From assembly GCA_937139155.1 (NCBI GenBank), contig CAKZPI010000043.1, forward strand, positions 103,626 to 167,625: DNA of 64,000 nt, read 5' to 3'. The position numbers were made by a program, and so were the translations under genes. The notes under the pieces are model-generated. The model was not told the DNA's origin and made no database searches. It saw nothing but the letters and a program-made list of their open reading frames with translations. The stretch comes from an uncultured Flavobacteriales bacterium. Lineage in GTDB: Bacteria > Bacteroidota > Bacteroidia > Flavobacteriales > JBLHRE01. Position 1 is the first letter of the stretch. Each line of letters begins with the position of its first letter. Below are positions 24,920 through 33,962 of the stretch, piece after piece.

Positions 24920-24927
24920 TACATTTG
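24920..24927 (+). promoter_or_regulatory. -7 promoter element for the ytxJ-lipA-gapA operon
   Basis: TACATTTG is a perfect match to the Bacteroidota -7 consensus TANNTTTG. It lies 37 bases before the small lipoprotein start, in the divergent gap with the Omp85 gene. Confidence 0.55.
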
Positions 24928-24963
24928 CAATGAATTATGTCTGCCCAAATTAACGAGAATAGA

Positions 24964-25095
24964 ATGAAAAACGTATTGAAAATTGCCCTGGCCGTGGTTT
25001 TTCTTGCCGGTCTAATGCAAGCTTGTAAAACCATTGAAGAATGTCCAGGATTTGGGCAAGTTGAAACTGAGCAAAAAGCTGAGGTTCCTTCATGA
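24964..25095 (+). CDS. Very small lipoprotein (43 aa)
   Basis: ATG at 24964 gives 43 residues: an n-region MKNVLK, a hydrophobic core and the lipobox L-M-Q-A-C, then a 25-residue polar tail KTIEECPGFGQVETEQ. It is therefore a predicted lipoprotein whose mature part is only about 24 residues with two further features, a second Cys and an acidic end. The TGA overlaps the ytxJ ATG (ATGA), and a good -7 element lies upstream, so it is very likely translated and coupled to ytxJ. The function is unknown. Confidence 0.7.
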   Translation: MKNVLKIALAVVFLAGLMQACKTIEECPGFGQVETEQKAEVPS

Positions 25096-25445
25096 GCATA
25101 TATTCAGGTTCTTTAGAGAAAATAGAAGATTTAAACCGGATTGATGAACTTTCACATCAAGTTGAGAAAGGTGTTGGATTGTTCAAGGACTCCCTTCGTT
25201 GCATCGTTTCAAAAACGGTGAAACGCAATTTAGAAGGGGCTTGGGATCTTGACCCTGAAGAACTTCCGGTTTTCTATTTAGATTTATTATCTTATCGGGA
25301 AATAAGCAATGCCATTGCCGAGCGGTATGGGGTGCAGCATGAATCACCTCAATTTCTATTGATCAAAGATGGAAATTGCGTTTGGAATGGCTCACACCAT
25401 GAGGTAGACCGATCAAGAATATTAGAAGCCCTAAGCCATGTATAG
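25092..25445 (+). CDS. ytxJ: YtxJ family monothiol thioredoxin-like protein
   Basis: The 117-residue thioredoxin-like protein of the YtxJ family (DUF2847) has VGLFKDSLRCIVSKT (Cys37) in place of the family's FKHSTRCxIS and the cis-Pro loop HESPQFLLIK (about 92-101). YtxJ is named a bacillithiol-system redox protein and is thought to act like a monothiol glutaredoxin/bacilliredoxin in low-GC Gram-positives and many Bacteroidota. The active-site CxxC of thioredoxins is absent, in line with the family. It overlaps the tiny lipoprotein gene upstream and the next gene by 8 bases. Confidence 0.88.
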   Translation: MSIYSGSLEKIEDLNRIDELSHQVEKGVGLFKDSLRCIVSKTVKRNLEGAWDLDPEELPVFYLDLLSYREISNAIAERYGVQHESPQFLLIKDGNCVWNGSHHEVDRSRILEALSHV

Positions 25446-26184
25446 AATTGTCATTTTATCTGCTTTCTTACTCTTATCCCTTACGGGGATGGGGCAGGTG
25501 ACCAGTGCAGATAATGTGCAACTTTTATACAGAAATGAATTTACCGGAGCCTTTACCGTACATAGCAATGGAATTTCCATTACTGCACGAAGAACCTTCC
25601 ACCCCGATGCCTTGAAAAAAAGAGGCTTCGAAGTAGAGCTTACCAATCTTAAACATCCTAAGGAAGTAAAAACCTTCCACCCCTTTTTTGAAAATTCCAG
25701 GGGCTATGTTTTCGGAAAGCTGAACAATTTCTCAAGCCTTAGACTTGGGTATGGACAAGAACCCGTCATTGCCGAACAAACAGACAAAGGATCCATTGAA
25801 ATTAGGTATTTATACTACGGAGGATTGAGCCTAGGCTTGGTTAAACCGGTTTACCTTGAAATTCTTTATCCTACGGAATCTCCAGGAAGTTATTACTCTA
25901 TTATTGAAAGATATGACCCTGACAAACACCGAGTTGAAAACATTTACGGAAGAGCGTCCTTCACTGAAGGGCTTGGAGAAATGTCTTTCTTGCCAGGGGC
26001 TTACGCCAAACTCGGATTTAATTTTCTTTATAGCATAGAAGCCGATCAAGTGCTTATGGCTGAGCTGGGTATGGCCTTCGATTATTTTCCTACCGATGTG
26101 CCAATCATGGCCATTGAAAATAATAAGCAGTTCTTTACCACCTATTACATAAGTTTGCACTACGGTTTGAAATGGAATAAATAG
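25438..26184 (+). CDS. Outer membrane beta-barrel-like exported protein, conserved in Bacteroidota
   Basis: An exported protein of 248 residues with a signal peptide (about 1-19, ending GMGQ). The rest is rich in alternating polar/hydrophobic strands with aromatic residues ([35 protein letters not shown]), as in an eight- to ten-stranded outer membrane barrel. No named family is recognised. It starts 8 bases before the ytxJ stop, and lipA starts 2 bases after its end, so it belongs to this operon. A link with lipoate synthesis is not evident. Confidence 0.6.
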   Translation: MYRIVILSAFLLLSLTGMGQVTSADNVQLLYRNEFTGAFTVHSNGISITARRTFHPDALKKRGFEVELTNLKHPKEVKTFHPFFENSRGYVFGKLNNFSSLRLGYGQEPVIAEQTDKGSIEIRYLYYGGLSLGLVKPVYLEILYPTESPGSYYSIIERYDPDKHRVENIYGRASFTEGLGEMSFLPGAYAKLGFNFLYSIEADQVLMAELGMAFDYFPTDVPIMAIENNKQFFTTYYISLHYGLKWNK

Positions 26185-26185
26185 C

Positions 26186-27070
26186 ATGTCTCAAGACCTT
26201 GCCACTCGGGAAACTTCTCCCAAATCAAAAATCAAAAAACCACGCTGGCTTCGGGTAAAATTACCTACCGGAAGCAATTACCGCAATGTGCGGAAATTAG
26301 TGGACAACTATAAGCTTCACACCATTTGCGAGTCTGGTGCATGCCCAAATATGGGTGAGTGCTGGGGAGCTGGAACGGCTACCTTTATGATTCTCGGAAA
26401 TACCTGTACCCGTTCTTGTGGGTTCTGTGCGGTTGCTACCGGAAAGCCCGACGCCCTTGACTGGGACGAGCCCGAACGTGTAGCCCGATCTGTGAAGTTG
26501 ATGGAGGTAAAACATTGTGTGATTACCTCGGTTGACCGAGATGACCTCAAAGATGGAGGAAGCATCATCTGGGCTGAAACGGTGAATGCCGTTCGAAGAA
26601 TCTCACCAACTACAACCATGGAAACCCTTATTCCAGATTTTAAAGGAGAGGTTAAGAACATTCAACGGGTTGTAGATGTTGCTCCGGAAATCATTTCCCA
26701 TAACCTAGAAACCGTTCGTAGGCTTACCCGTGAAGTTCGGATTCAAGCTCAGTACGACCGAAGCCTAGAGGTGTTGAAGTACTTGAAAGATCACGGACAA
26801 AAACGAACCAAATCTGGGGTTATGCTCGGTCTTGGTGAAACTCGTGATGAAGTCATTCAAACCATGAAAGACTTAAGAGCTGCAGAGGTAGATATTCTTA
26901 CCCTCGGCCAGTACCTTCAGCCTACTCCAAAGCATTTGGAGGTGAAAGAGTTTATTACACCAGAGGCTTTTGATGAATACAAAACAATTGGCCTAGACCT
27001 CGGATTCAAATACGTTGAATCGGGTCCCCTGGTGCGTTCATCTTACCACGCAGAAAAACATCTCTTTTAA
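26186..27070 (+). CDS. lipA: Lipoyl synthase
   Basis: Radical SAM enzyme of 294 residues that inserts two sulphur atoms into octanoyl groups on lipoyl domains of dehydrogenase complexes. The auxiliary cluster cysteines are C48, C53 and C59 (CX4CX5C), the radical SAM cluster is C74, C78 and C81 (CX3CX2C), and the C-terminal RSSY serine motif is present in [13 protein letters not shown]. All cofactor residues are there and the length is normal. It lies 2 bases after the barrel gene and 2 bases before gapA, in a five-gene operon. Confidence 0.98.
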   Translation: MSQDLATRETSPKSKIKKPRWLRVKLPTGSNYRNVRKLVDNYKLHTICESGACPNMGECWGAGTATFMILGNTCTRSCGFCAVATGKPDALDWDEPERVARSVKLMEVKHCVITSVDRDDLKDGGSIIWAETVNAVRRISPTTTMETLIPDFKGEVKNIQRVVDVAPEIISHNLETVRRLTREVRIQAQYDRSLEVLKYLKDHGQKRTKSGVMLGLGETRDEVIQTMKDLRAAEVDILTLGQYLQPTPKHLEVKEFITPEAFDEYKTIGLDLGFKYVESGPLVRSSYHAEKHLF

Positions 27071-27072
27071 AC

Positions 27073-28080
27073 ATGCGAGTAGGCATTAACGGTTTTGGAA
27101 GAATTGGAAGAACCTTAGGTAGGCTACTTTCAAATCATCCAGACATTCATTGGGTGGCTGTAAACGACCTTATGGATGAGCAGAATATGAAACATTTATT
27201 CCGCTACGATTCTGTACATGGGGTTTATCAAGGTGAAATCAAAGACCTGAACTCTGGAATTCAGTTTGGCAATTCAAAGGTTCAAGTTAGTCATGAGAAG
27301 AACCCAGAAGAGATTCCTTGGTCAAAAGCTGAGGTGGACGTAGTTATTGAGTGCACTGGAATTTTCAGAGACGAAGACCAGGCCAAAAGACATGTGCACG
27401 GAACGGTTCAAAAGGTGCTCCTTTCGGCCCCAGCCAAAAAAGGAAATGTGCCTACTGTAGTCATGGGAATCAATGATGACATCCTTCAAGGAGATGAAGT
27501 GGTATTGTCAAATGCTTCCTGCACTACCAATTGCGCGGCTCCTATGGTTGACTTGATTGATGAATTCTTAGGAATAGAAAAGGCTTATATCACAACGGTT
27601 CACAGCTATACCGGAGATCAAAGGCTTCATGATTCCCCTCATAAAGACCTGAGAAGGGCTAGGGCAGGAGCCATGAGTATAGTGCCTACCACTACGGGGG
27701 CAGCCAAAGCAATTACCAAGATTTTCCCCCATTTAGAAGGCCACCTTGGAGGCTGTGGAATTCGGGTCCCTGTACCCGATGGTAGTCTGACCGATATTAC
27801 TTTCATGGTCAAGAAAGAGGCTGAAGCCGAAGAAATCAATGATTATTTCAGGGCTGCTTCCGCAGGAAAGTTAAAAGGAGTTTTGGGCATTACCGAAGAC
27901 CCAATTGTAAGTGTTGACATTCAAGGAAACCCTGCTTCTTGTATTTTTGATACGGAGCTTACCTCTGTTTTAGGGAAGATGGTGAAAATAGTAGGTTGGT
28001 ATGATAATGAAGCCGGTTACTCCAATCGGTTGGTCGACCTCCTTCTAAAGATCAAAGTTCAATCTTTCTCAAATTCTTGA
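27073..28080 (+). CDS. gapA: Glyceraldehyde-3-phosphate dehydrogenase, type I
   Basis: Glycolytic enzyme of 335 residues that oxidises glyceraldehyde 3-phosphate to 1,3-bisphosphoglycerate. The NAD-binding start INGFGRIGR (5-13) and the catalytic Cys150 in SNASCTTN with its partner His177 are present, as is the substrate-binding ending GWYDNEAGYSNRLVDL. Two substitutions are usual in related bacteria and nothing essential is missing. It is the last gene of the operon; its 3' end overlaps the end of lpxH on the other strand by 22 bases, so the two transcripts converge head to head. Confidence 0.97.
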   Translation: MRVGINGFGRIGRTLGRLLSNHPDIHWVAVNDLMDEQNMKHLFRYDSVHGVYQGEIKDLNSGIQFGNSKVQVSHEKNPEEIPWSKAEVDVVIECTGIFRDEDQAKRHVHGTVQKVLLSAPAKKGNVPTVVMGINDDILQGDEVVLSNASCTTNCAAPMVDLIDEFLGIEKAYITTVHSYTGDQRLHDSPHKDLRRARAGAMSIVPTTTGAAKAITKIFPHLEGHLGGCGIRVPVPDGSLTDITFMVKKEAEAEEINDYFRAASAGKLKGVLGITEDPIVSVDIQGNPASCIFDTELTSVLGKMVKIVGWYDNEAGYSNRLVDLLLKIKVQSFSNS

Positions 28081-28811
28081 AGAGAAAAGGCTCCGTTGGA
28101 TAATTTTCCGTAGGTATTATAGCTGATCCAGTCTCCTAGGTTGAAGTATTTTACCCCCTCTTCTACATCCATTTCTAAGGGTAGATGCCTATGTCCAAAT
28201 ATGTATAGATCCATAGGATTCACCTTCTGGTGGGCTTTGGCAAATTGAAGGATTCTTTCTTTTTCTCCAAAAAAAGAGGTGTCACCAGCCTCGTTGGCCG
28301 CCCTACTTTTTCTTGACCAAAACAGGCCTAGTCCAATTCCGAAATTTGGGTGAACCCGCGCAAATGCCCATTGGGTAAGCGGATTTCTGAAAATAGACCG
28401 CATGAGTTTATAACCTTGCTCGCCAGGACCTAAACCATCTCCATGGCCTAAATATAATTTTAGACCTTGTCTTTCCATGATTTGATCTTTGCTATGAACC
28501 TTCAGACCAATTTCGTCTTCCAAATACCCAAAAGTCCACATATCATGGTTCCCTTTGAAGAAGTGAATGGGGATTCCTGCATCTGAAATTTGAGCCAAAC
28601 GACCCAAAAGTCGGGTATATCCTTTTGGCACGGCGTGTTTATACTCAAACCAAAAATCAAAAATATCACCCATGAGAAAGAGCTCGGATAGGTCAGGCTC
28701 AATGAAGTCTAACCATCTTAATATCCGATGCTCACGCTCAAGGCTTTTCTCTTTGGTGGGTACCCCTAAATGAAAATCAGAGGCAAAATAAATACTGCCG
28801 TTTTCAGGCAT
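28059..28811 (-). CDS. lpxH: UDP-2,3-diacylglucosamine diphosphatase
   Basis: Calcineurin-like metallophosphoesterase of 250 residues that makes lipid X from UDP-diacylglucosamine in lipid A synthesis. The metal-binding motifs are D12-F-H14, GD49 in LMGDIFDFW, GN88-H89-D90, GHGD and GHRH, all in the expected order. WFEYKHAVP and PFGIGL-type regions match LpxH of Bacteroidota. The start codon shares one base with the stop of the TlpA-like gene. Together with lpxK a few kilobases away it shows that this organism makes lipid A. The end overlaps gapA on the opposite strand. Confidence 0.93.
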   Translation of the reverse strand: MPENGSIYFASDFHLGVPTKEKSLEREHRILRWLDFIEPDLSELFLMGDIFDFWFEYKHAVPKGYTRLLGRLAQISDAGIPIHFFKGNHDMWTFGYLEDEIGLKVHSKDQIMERQGLKLYLGHGDGLGPGEQGYKLMRSIFRNPLTQWAFARVHPNFGIGLGLFWSRKSRAANEAGDTSFFGEKERILQFAKAHQKVNPMDLYIFGHRHLPLEMDVEEGVKYFNLGDWISYNTYGKLSNGAFSLQEFEKD

Positions 28812-29980
28812 TATAGAAGCTCTTCAAGTTTAGAATGAAGCTCTGGTCCGCGTAGGTTCTTGGCAAGGATTTTTCCGTCCGGACCCACCAAAACGCTGAA
28901 AGGAATCCCGTCGAAATTATACTGTCCACGAACCGAAGTCTCCCAGCCTTTAAGGTCTGAAATATGGGTCCAAGTAAGCTCATCCTGCTCAATAGCGGCC
29001 AGCCAATCTTCCCTCGGACTTTGTTGCCTTTGGGTTCCGTCAAGAGAAACACCCAAAACGGTAAAACCTTTGTCTTTGTACTTTTGATAAGCACGCACAA
29101 TGTTCGGGTTTTCAGCTCTACAAGGTCTGCACCAAGAGGCCCAGAAATCCACCAAAACATATTGCCCTTTGAAATCAGACAATGAAACCAATTCGCCCTC
29201 TGGGTTTGCCAGGGTGAAATCAGGAGCTTGAGAACCGATTTTTGTAGAACGAGCCCCGTCTACAATTTGGGTAATGTTGTTTGTGAAATCAGCATTTGGC
29301 ATAGAGTTTTTCAATCCTTCAGCCACCATTTCAAAAACTTCAAAGTCTTTGTTTACTTCAAATACCGGCATTCTTCCGATGCGTTGATAAAGGGCTACCA
29401 AGGTTGCAGGAGACCCCTGATTCTTTTCAATGAAAGCTCGAAGCTCACCTTTGTAGTCCTCCAATACCTTTTGAAACCTGGCTTGGTATGCTTCACGAGT
29501 TTCTTCACTAGGCTCGGTTTCGCTTTCAAAGGCTGATTGAAATTCAGCTTCCAGCTCATTGATGGTTAGGTAAGCCGAATCAAGCATAATATTAGATTCA
29601 CGAATCAAGCTTGACCCTTCAGAACCTGATACCGTATAACGAGCCGCTGCGGTTGAATCGTAGGTGATTTTGATGTTTTCACCACCTTTTGCCAATATCA
29701 TTACCGTATTGCCGTCGTTAAAAACAAGGGTATAAAACCTTGGAGCATCGATGCTTCCGTCAAATTCAAAATACCCAGTGGTCGTGTCCATTTGAAAGGT
29801 ATCTACCGGAACCAAGCGTTGAGGGGTTACCTTTCCTAGAATAACTTGATTGTTTCCTTGAAAAGTTCCTGAAACTCGAAATGAATTCTCCTCTACTTTG
29901 GGTTCTGAACTTCCTGAGTCTTGTGAATTACAAGCAAAGATCAATGGCAGAATGCCTAGACTTAAAATTAGTTTTTTCAT
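28811..29980 (-). CDS. TlpA-like lipoprotein thioredoxin with DUF4369
   Basis: A 389-residue lipoprotein (lipobox I-F-A-C17). The N-terminal part (about 30-130) is a DUF4369 beta-domain found in Bacteroidota thioredoxins, a helical linker follows (about 130-245), and the C-terminal AhpC/TSA-type domain holds the redox pair C284-R-P-C287 in DFWASWCRPC. It should act in the periplasm on disulphides, as TlpA/ResA do. It overlaps gatB by 4 bases upstream and lpxH by 1 base downstream, an operon of three functionally unrelated genes. Confidence 0.92.
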   Translation of the reverse strand: MKKLILSLGILPLIFACNSQDSGSSEPKVEENSFRVSGTFQGNNQVILGKVTPQRLVPVDTFQMDTTTGYFEFDGSIDAPRFYTLVFNDGNTVMILAKGGENIKITYDSTAAARYTVSGSEGSSLIRESNIMLDSAYLTINELEAEFQSAFESETEPSEETREAYQARFQKVLEDYKGELRAFIEKNQGSPATLVALYQRIGRMPVFEVNKDFEVFEMVAEGLKNSMPNADFTNNITQIVDGARSTKIGSQAPDFTLANPEGELVSLSDFKGQYVLVDFWASWCRPCRAENPNIVRAYQKYKDKGFTVLGVSLDGTQRQQSPREDWLAAIEQDELTWTHISDLKGWETSVRGQYNFDGIPFSVLVGPDGKILAKNLRGPELHSKLEELL

Positions 29981-31434
29981 ACTTTTTCTAAATGTTCTCT
30001 TACAAGCTGACTGGCAAGTTTAGGGTCAGCTTTTCCTTTTGATAATTTCATTACTTCTCCCATAAAAAGCCCAACCAAGCCTTTTTTACCAGCTTGGTAT
30101 TCTTTCACTTTTTCTGGGAATTTTGCCACAGCCAGTTCAACGTACTCTTGAAGGGCTGAAGTGTCTGATTCTTGAATTAAATTTTCGGCTTCTGCCACTT
30201 TCGTGGGATTGGCCTCTGGCTCTTGAATTAGTTTTGGGAAAATTTGTTGATTGGCCGCCGTATGACTCACTTTTCCTGAGTCTACAAGGTCAATTAATTC
30301 AGCAATTTTACCGGGTTTAATCGGAAAGTCACTCAAATGAATTCCTCGCTCGTTTAGGTAAGACCGAATGGGGCCCATTAACCAGTTGGCTGCTGCCTTG
30401 GTATTTTTCGTGCCCCGAATCATTTCCTCAAAATAAAGAGCCGTCTCTTTTGAGTCTGTTAAAATCTGAGCATCATAAGCGCTAAGCCCAAGTTCTTCCT
30501 TGTACTTTTTAATGAGGTCATTCGGAAGCGGGGGTAGGTTTTTCCGGATTTCTTCAACATAATCTTGTTTAACTTGAATGGGTTGAAGATCGGGTTCTGG
30601 AAAATACCGGTAATCGTGGGCGTCTTCTTTGGTACGCATTACGAAAGTGATTCCCTTTCCTGCATCAAAAGTTCGGGTTTCCTGGAAAATAGTCTCCCCC
30701 TTTTCAATGGCTTCAATTTGCCGAGTAAACTCATACTCAAGGGCCCGTTGAACATTCCGGATGGAGTTCATGTTCTTAACCTCCACCTTGGTTCCCCATT
30801 GGTCTGTATCCTTCCTTTTAACAGAAATATTGGCGTCGCAACGCATTGAGCCCTCTTCCATATTCCCATCGCAAATCTCAAGATATCGAATCAACTTCCG
30901 AACCTCTGTAAGGTAATTATAGGCTTCCTGGCTATCGGATATTACAGGCTCGGTTACCATTTCCAAAAGAGGTACTCCGGCACGGTTGAGGTCAATCAAG
31001 GTATTGAATGGATCTAAATCGTGAATGGATTTACCTGAATCTTCCTCCATGTGAATCCGGGTAATGCCAATCGACTTATCCTCTCCATTCCGATCTTTAA
31101 TCATGATTTCACCCCCTGTACAAATAGGAGTTGTATCCTGAGTAATTTGATAACCTTTCGGAAGGTCGGCATAGAAATAATTCTTCCGGGCAAACTCATT
31201 ATGCTCTCTAATGTCAGCATGTATAGCGGTTCCTAAACGTACCGCAAATTCAGTAACCCTTTCATTTGGCACCGGTAAAGTACCTGGGTGACCTAAGCTG
31301 ATTGGGTCAATTTGAGTATTCGGAGCTGCTCCATAAGCAGTGGCATCCGGAGAATAAGCTTTGCTCTCAGTGAGCAATTGCATATGCACTTCAAGACCAA
31401 TAATGGCCTCGTAAACATCGTGGTAGGTAGACAT
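29977..31434 (-). CDS. gatB: Aspartyl/glutamyl-tRNA(Asn/Gln) amidotransferase subunit B
   Basis: A 485-residue subunit of GatCAB, which converts Asp-tRNA(Asn) or Glu-tRNA(Gln) to the amide forms. The signature LIDLNRAGVPLLEMVTEP is present along with EIIGLEVHMQLLTESKAYS near the N-terminus (YEAIIGLEVH here), YADLPKGYQITQ, and a YqeY-like C-terminal domain. The length is normal. It is the first gene of gatB-tlpA-lpxH; a -7 element at 31467-31474 and a small palindrome lie upstream. gatA and gatC are not in the window. Confidence 0.97.
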   Translation of the reverse strand: MSTYHDVYEAIIGLEVHMQLLTESKAYSPDATAYGAAPNTQIDPISLGHPGTLPVPNERVTEFAVRLGTAIHADIREHNEFARKNYFYADLPKGYQITQDTTPICTGGEIMIKDRNGEDKSIGITRIHMEEDSGKSIHDLDPFNTLIDLNRAGVPLLEMVTEPVISDSQEAYNYLTEVRKLIRYLEICDGNMEEGSMRCDANISVKRKDTDQWGTKVEVKNMNSIRNVQRALEYEFTRQIEAIEKGETIFQETRTFDAGKGITFVMRTKEDAHDYRYFPEPDLQPIQVKQDYVEEIRKNLPPLPNDLIKKYKEELGLSAYDAQILTDSKETALYFEEMIRGTKNTKAAANWLMGPIRSYLNERGIHLSDFPIKPGKIAELIDLVDSGKVSHTAANQQIFPKLIQEPEANPTKVAEAENLIQESDTSALQEYVELAVAKFPEKVKEYQAGKKGLVGLFMGEVMKLSKGKADPKLASQLVREHLEKV

Positions 31435-31451
31435 ATGTTGAATTAAGACAT

Positions 31452-31474
31452 CCCGTTAAACGGGTGCAAAGATA
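31452..31474 (-). promoter_or_regulatory. gatB promoter -7 element and adjacent palindrome
   Basis: On the minus strand TATCTTTG (31467-31474) matches TANNTTTG, 33 bases before the gatB ATG. Just downstream, across the expected transcription start, CCCGTT-A-AACGGG (31452-31464) is a perfect inverted repeat that could bind a regulator or form a short 5' hairpin. Confidence 0.5.
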
Positions 31475-31504
31475 CAAAGCTGAACAGGGCTTCTAAAGAA
31501 AACC

Positions 31505-32854
31505 CTATTGAATCATGAACTTAACTTGAGCAGAACCATTTTGGGTCTGAATTTTCCCAATGTAAAGCCCTGGGCTAAGGTTTAATGAAAGGCGTTCTCC
31601 TGAACGAATCTCATCTTGATAAACCATTCTTCCGTCCATTGAGAAAATCTCTAAGGGTGCTCTTTCATTATGGGCAGCAAAGTCAAACTGTAAATCACCT
31701 TGAGAAGGATTTGGGTAAACCCTTGCTTGCACCGATTGAATTTCCTCGTTTGCACTCAAGGCTTGACTGGCATCAAATACAAAAAGTCCATACTGCATAT
31801 CTGAAACCAAAATCTTTCCAGAAGAAAGGTAGGGGTAAACTCCCCAAGCTCCTCGGTAAGAGGTGTAATCAGAAGGCTGGTAGGTTTTATAATAGCCAGT
31901 CCTTACCGGATTGGCTGGATCGCTTACATCAAAAATCTGAAGGCCATCATGGTAATGTGCCGTAAACAAGTACCCGTCTAGCCAAATTTGGTTATGGGCC
32001 ATACTGTTTGGGTCTTCATCAGAATAGAAAGTTGAAATAACAGAGATATTGCTGAGGTCAGAAACATCCAAAGCCTTCATTTCGTGGCCCTTGTTTTCAT
32101 CCGCCATGAAATAAAGGGTTCCATCGTCGTTTAGCCATCCTGAATGGTTATACCCCTTGAAAGGGTAGTCAAACAAGGTGCCTAAAACAGCAGGATTTAA
32201 GGGATCCGAATAGTCTAATACGTACAGCCCATTGTTACCTGCATTGATGAAAACCGTATCGTTTCGGGCGTAGGTATCATGGGTGAGTCCGGCATTTGAG
32301 TAATCCGAAACATGAACAGGAGCAACGGGATTGCTTAGGTCATAGCATTGAAAGCCTTTATGGGTTTGATTGTTTACAGCCACCCCGTTTCCGTACATCT
32401 TTCCAGTGGCAGTATCGATGAAAATATTATGCGCCCTTTTGAACAAGGCATCCGAATCGTAAACCACCGAATAAGAGGTAGGCAGGTTTGAAATATCAAT
32501 AATTTGAAGGGTAGAAGCACCTTCATCCGCTACAGCGTAAAGATAACCTTGGTAGTCATGGTAATCTCTATGAATGATGGATGGACCTTGGTCTGCCCCT
32601 GGAATTCTAGCCACCTCACTCACATTGTTCAAATCAGTAATGTCGAAAATATGTGTGCCGTAGGTTGAGCCAATCACCGCAAATTCATGACTGTTTACCT
32701 CGAAGCCCCAAACTTCATTATAAGTATTATTAAATGTAGAGGATCCAACCAGGGTAGTGTCGGTCCAATTGTACAACATTTGAATGTTTTGGCTTTGAGC
32801 AAATACACTCAGGGTAAAAATCAAGCCGGCGCAAAGGGTAAAAAGCTGTTTCAT
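31505..32854 (-). CDS. Choice-of-anchor B family T9SS-exported LVIVD-repeat protein
   Basis: A secreted protein of 449 residues. After a signal peptide (about 1-19, ending VFAQ) come repeated blade-like units such as GTHIFDITDLNNVSEVARI, LQIIDISNLP, LYVLDYSDPLNPAVLG and LQIFDVSDPANPVRTG, the LVIVD pattern of a beta-propeller typical of choice-of-anchor B proteins. The last 75 residues form a type IX secretion sorting domain (VYPNPSQGDLQFDF, then FSMDGRMVY). It is therefore exported by T9SS and anchored or released at the surface. It starts 38 bases after the lpxK stop and may be co-transcribed with it. Confidence 0.9.
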   Translation of the reverse strand: MKQLFTLCAGLIFTLSVFAQSQNIQMLYNWTDTTLVGSSTFNNTYNEVWGFEVNSHEFAVIGSTYGTHIFDITDLNNVSEVARIPGADQGPSIIHRDYHDYQGYLYAVADEGASTLQIIDISNLPTSYSVVYDSDALFKRAHNIFIDTATGKMYGNGVAVNNQTHKGFQCYDLSNPVAPVHVSDYSNAGLTHDTYARNDTVFINAGNNGLYVLDYSDPLNPAVLGTLFDYPFKGYNHSGWLNDDGTLYFMADENKGHEMKALDVSDLSNISVISTFYSDEDPNSMAHNQIWLDGYLFTAHYHDGLQIFDVSDPANPVRTGYYKTYQPSDYTSYRGAWGVYPYLSSGKILVSDMQYGLFVFDASQALSANEEIQSVQARVYPNPSQGDLQFDFAAHNERAPLEIFSMDGRMVYQDEIRSGERLSLNLSPGLYIGKIQTQNGSAQVKFMIQ

Positions 32855-32892
32855 AGATTGTTTTTATTCAGGTCAAAAATAGGCAATTGCAT

Positions 32893-33945
32893 TTATTGGT
32901 TGATTTGGTTTCGGATTAAAGCCAAAACTTCTTCTTCTGTTTCCTTTTCAAATCCCGGCCTCACCGGTTGAAAAAAGACGCGATTCATTCTGGGCTCTAG
33001 AAAACCCTTAGGCATACGCACCAAATCTTTCTCGGTGGTCATCCAAACCAGGTCTTTATATGATTCTTCAAATTGGGTCCAATCCCTTATGTCGCTTTCG
33101 CGGAAGGCATGGTGATCAGGATAATGGAAATGTTTGATCACCTTGGTTTCTGAGCTGAGGTAGGATTCTAAGTCGTTTCCAAAAGCGATGCCTGTGATTA
33201 GCGCGATTCTTTCGGGAAATTCCATGAGTTCTTCCCCCTTCAAATTCTTTGGTTTTCCATAGGATTGATGGCTGAAGAAAACGGGAACCTTAAACTTCTT
33301 TTCAACCTTAGCTTTATATTTAGCTTGGGTGGACTCATCAATGGAATAAGGAGTCTTGGTAAATATGACTGCATGGGGCTTTCTTCCCGTACCTGGGATT
33401 TCCCTAAGATCTCCGGCTGGAAGCAAAACATCCTTGAAATAGGGTTGGTCAAACCGGGAAAGAATTAGATTAAAACTCCCCTCAATTCCGAGGTGTTGAA
33501 AGGCGTCGTCGAAGAGAATGATTTCAGGCCTATTATTTTCAGATTCTAAGGCTTTTACAGCATTGGCACGGTTTTCAGATACCCAAACCTGAACTTTTGG
33601 AAAGGCTTTTTTTATCAAAAGTGGCTCATCGCCTACTTCCGAAGCTGGGCTTCCCTCCAAAACTTTCTTCAAGCCTTTTGACTTTCGTCCATACCCCCTT
33701 GAAACCAAGGCGATTTCTTGAAACTCATGGTTGAGTTTTTCAATCAACCAAAGGGTCATTGGGGTTTTTCCGGTTCCTCCGGTTGAGAAATTCCCGAGAA
33801 TAAGGGTAGGAATCGAGGAGGTATAAGTAGATTTGATTCCTGTTCTATATAAAGAGTTCCTGAAGCATGAGGCAAGTCCGTAAACAGGGTTTAAGGGCCA
33901 AAGAATTCGGCGTAAGCCTTTCAAAACTTGAGGAGGTGAAAGCAA
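32893..33945 (-). CDS. lpxK: Tetraacyldisaccharide 4'-kinase
   Basis: Membrane-associated kinase of 350 residues that phosphorylates the lipid A disaccharide precursor. The N-terminal amphipathic segment (LWPLNPVYGLASCFRNSLY) is followed by GNFSTGGTGKTP with the P-loop at 56-61, VSRGYGRKSKG, and IILFDDAFQHLGI, the conserved DD(A/G)xQH motif. No ATG is available; the frame starts with TTG at 33945, and another TTG at 33924 is the alternative. Only 17 bases separate it from the divergent Nif3-family gene, so both promoters must overlap the coding starts. Confidence 0.93.
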   Translation of the reverse strand: MLSPPQVLKGLRRILWPLNPVYGLASCFRNSLYRTGIKSTYTSSIPTLILGNFSTGGTGKTPMTLWLIEKLNHEFQEIALVSRGYGRKSKGLKKVLEGSPASEVGDEPLLIKKAFPKVQVWVSENRANAVKALESENNRPEIILFDDAFQHLGIEGSFNLILSRFDQPYFKDVLLPAGDLREIPGTGRKPHAVIFTKTPYSIDESTQAKYKAKVEKKFKVPVFFSHQSYGKPKNLKGEELMEFPERIALITGIAFGNDLESYLSSETKVIKHFHYPDHHAFRESDIRDWTQFEESYKDLVWMTTEKDLVRMPKGFLEPRMNRVFFQPVRPGFEKETEEEVLALIRNQINQ

Positions 33946-33962
33946 TTTTATAAACTTGAAAA

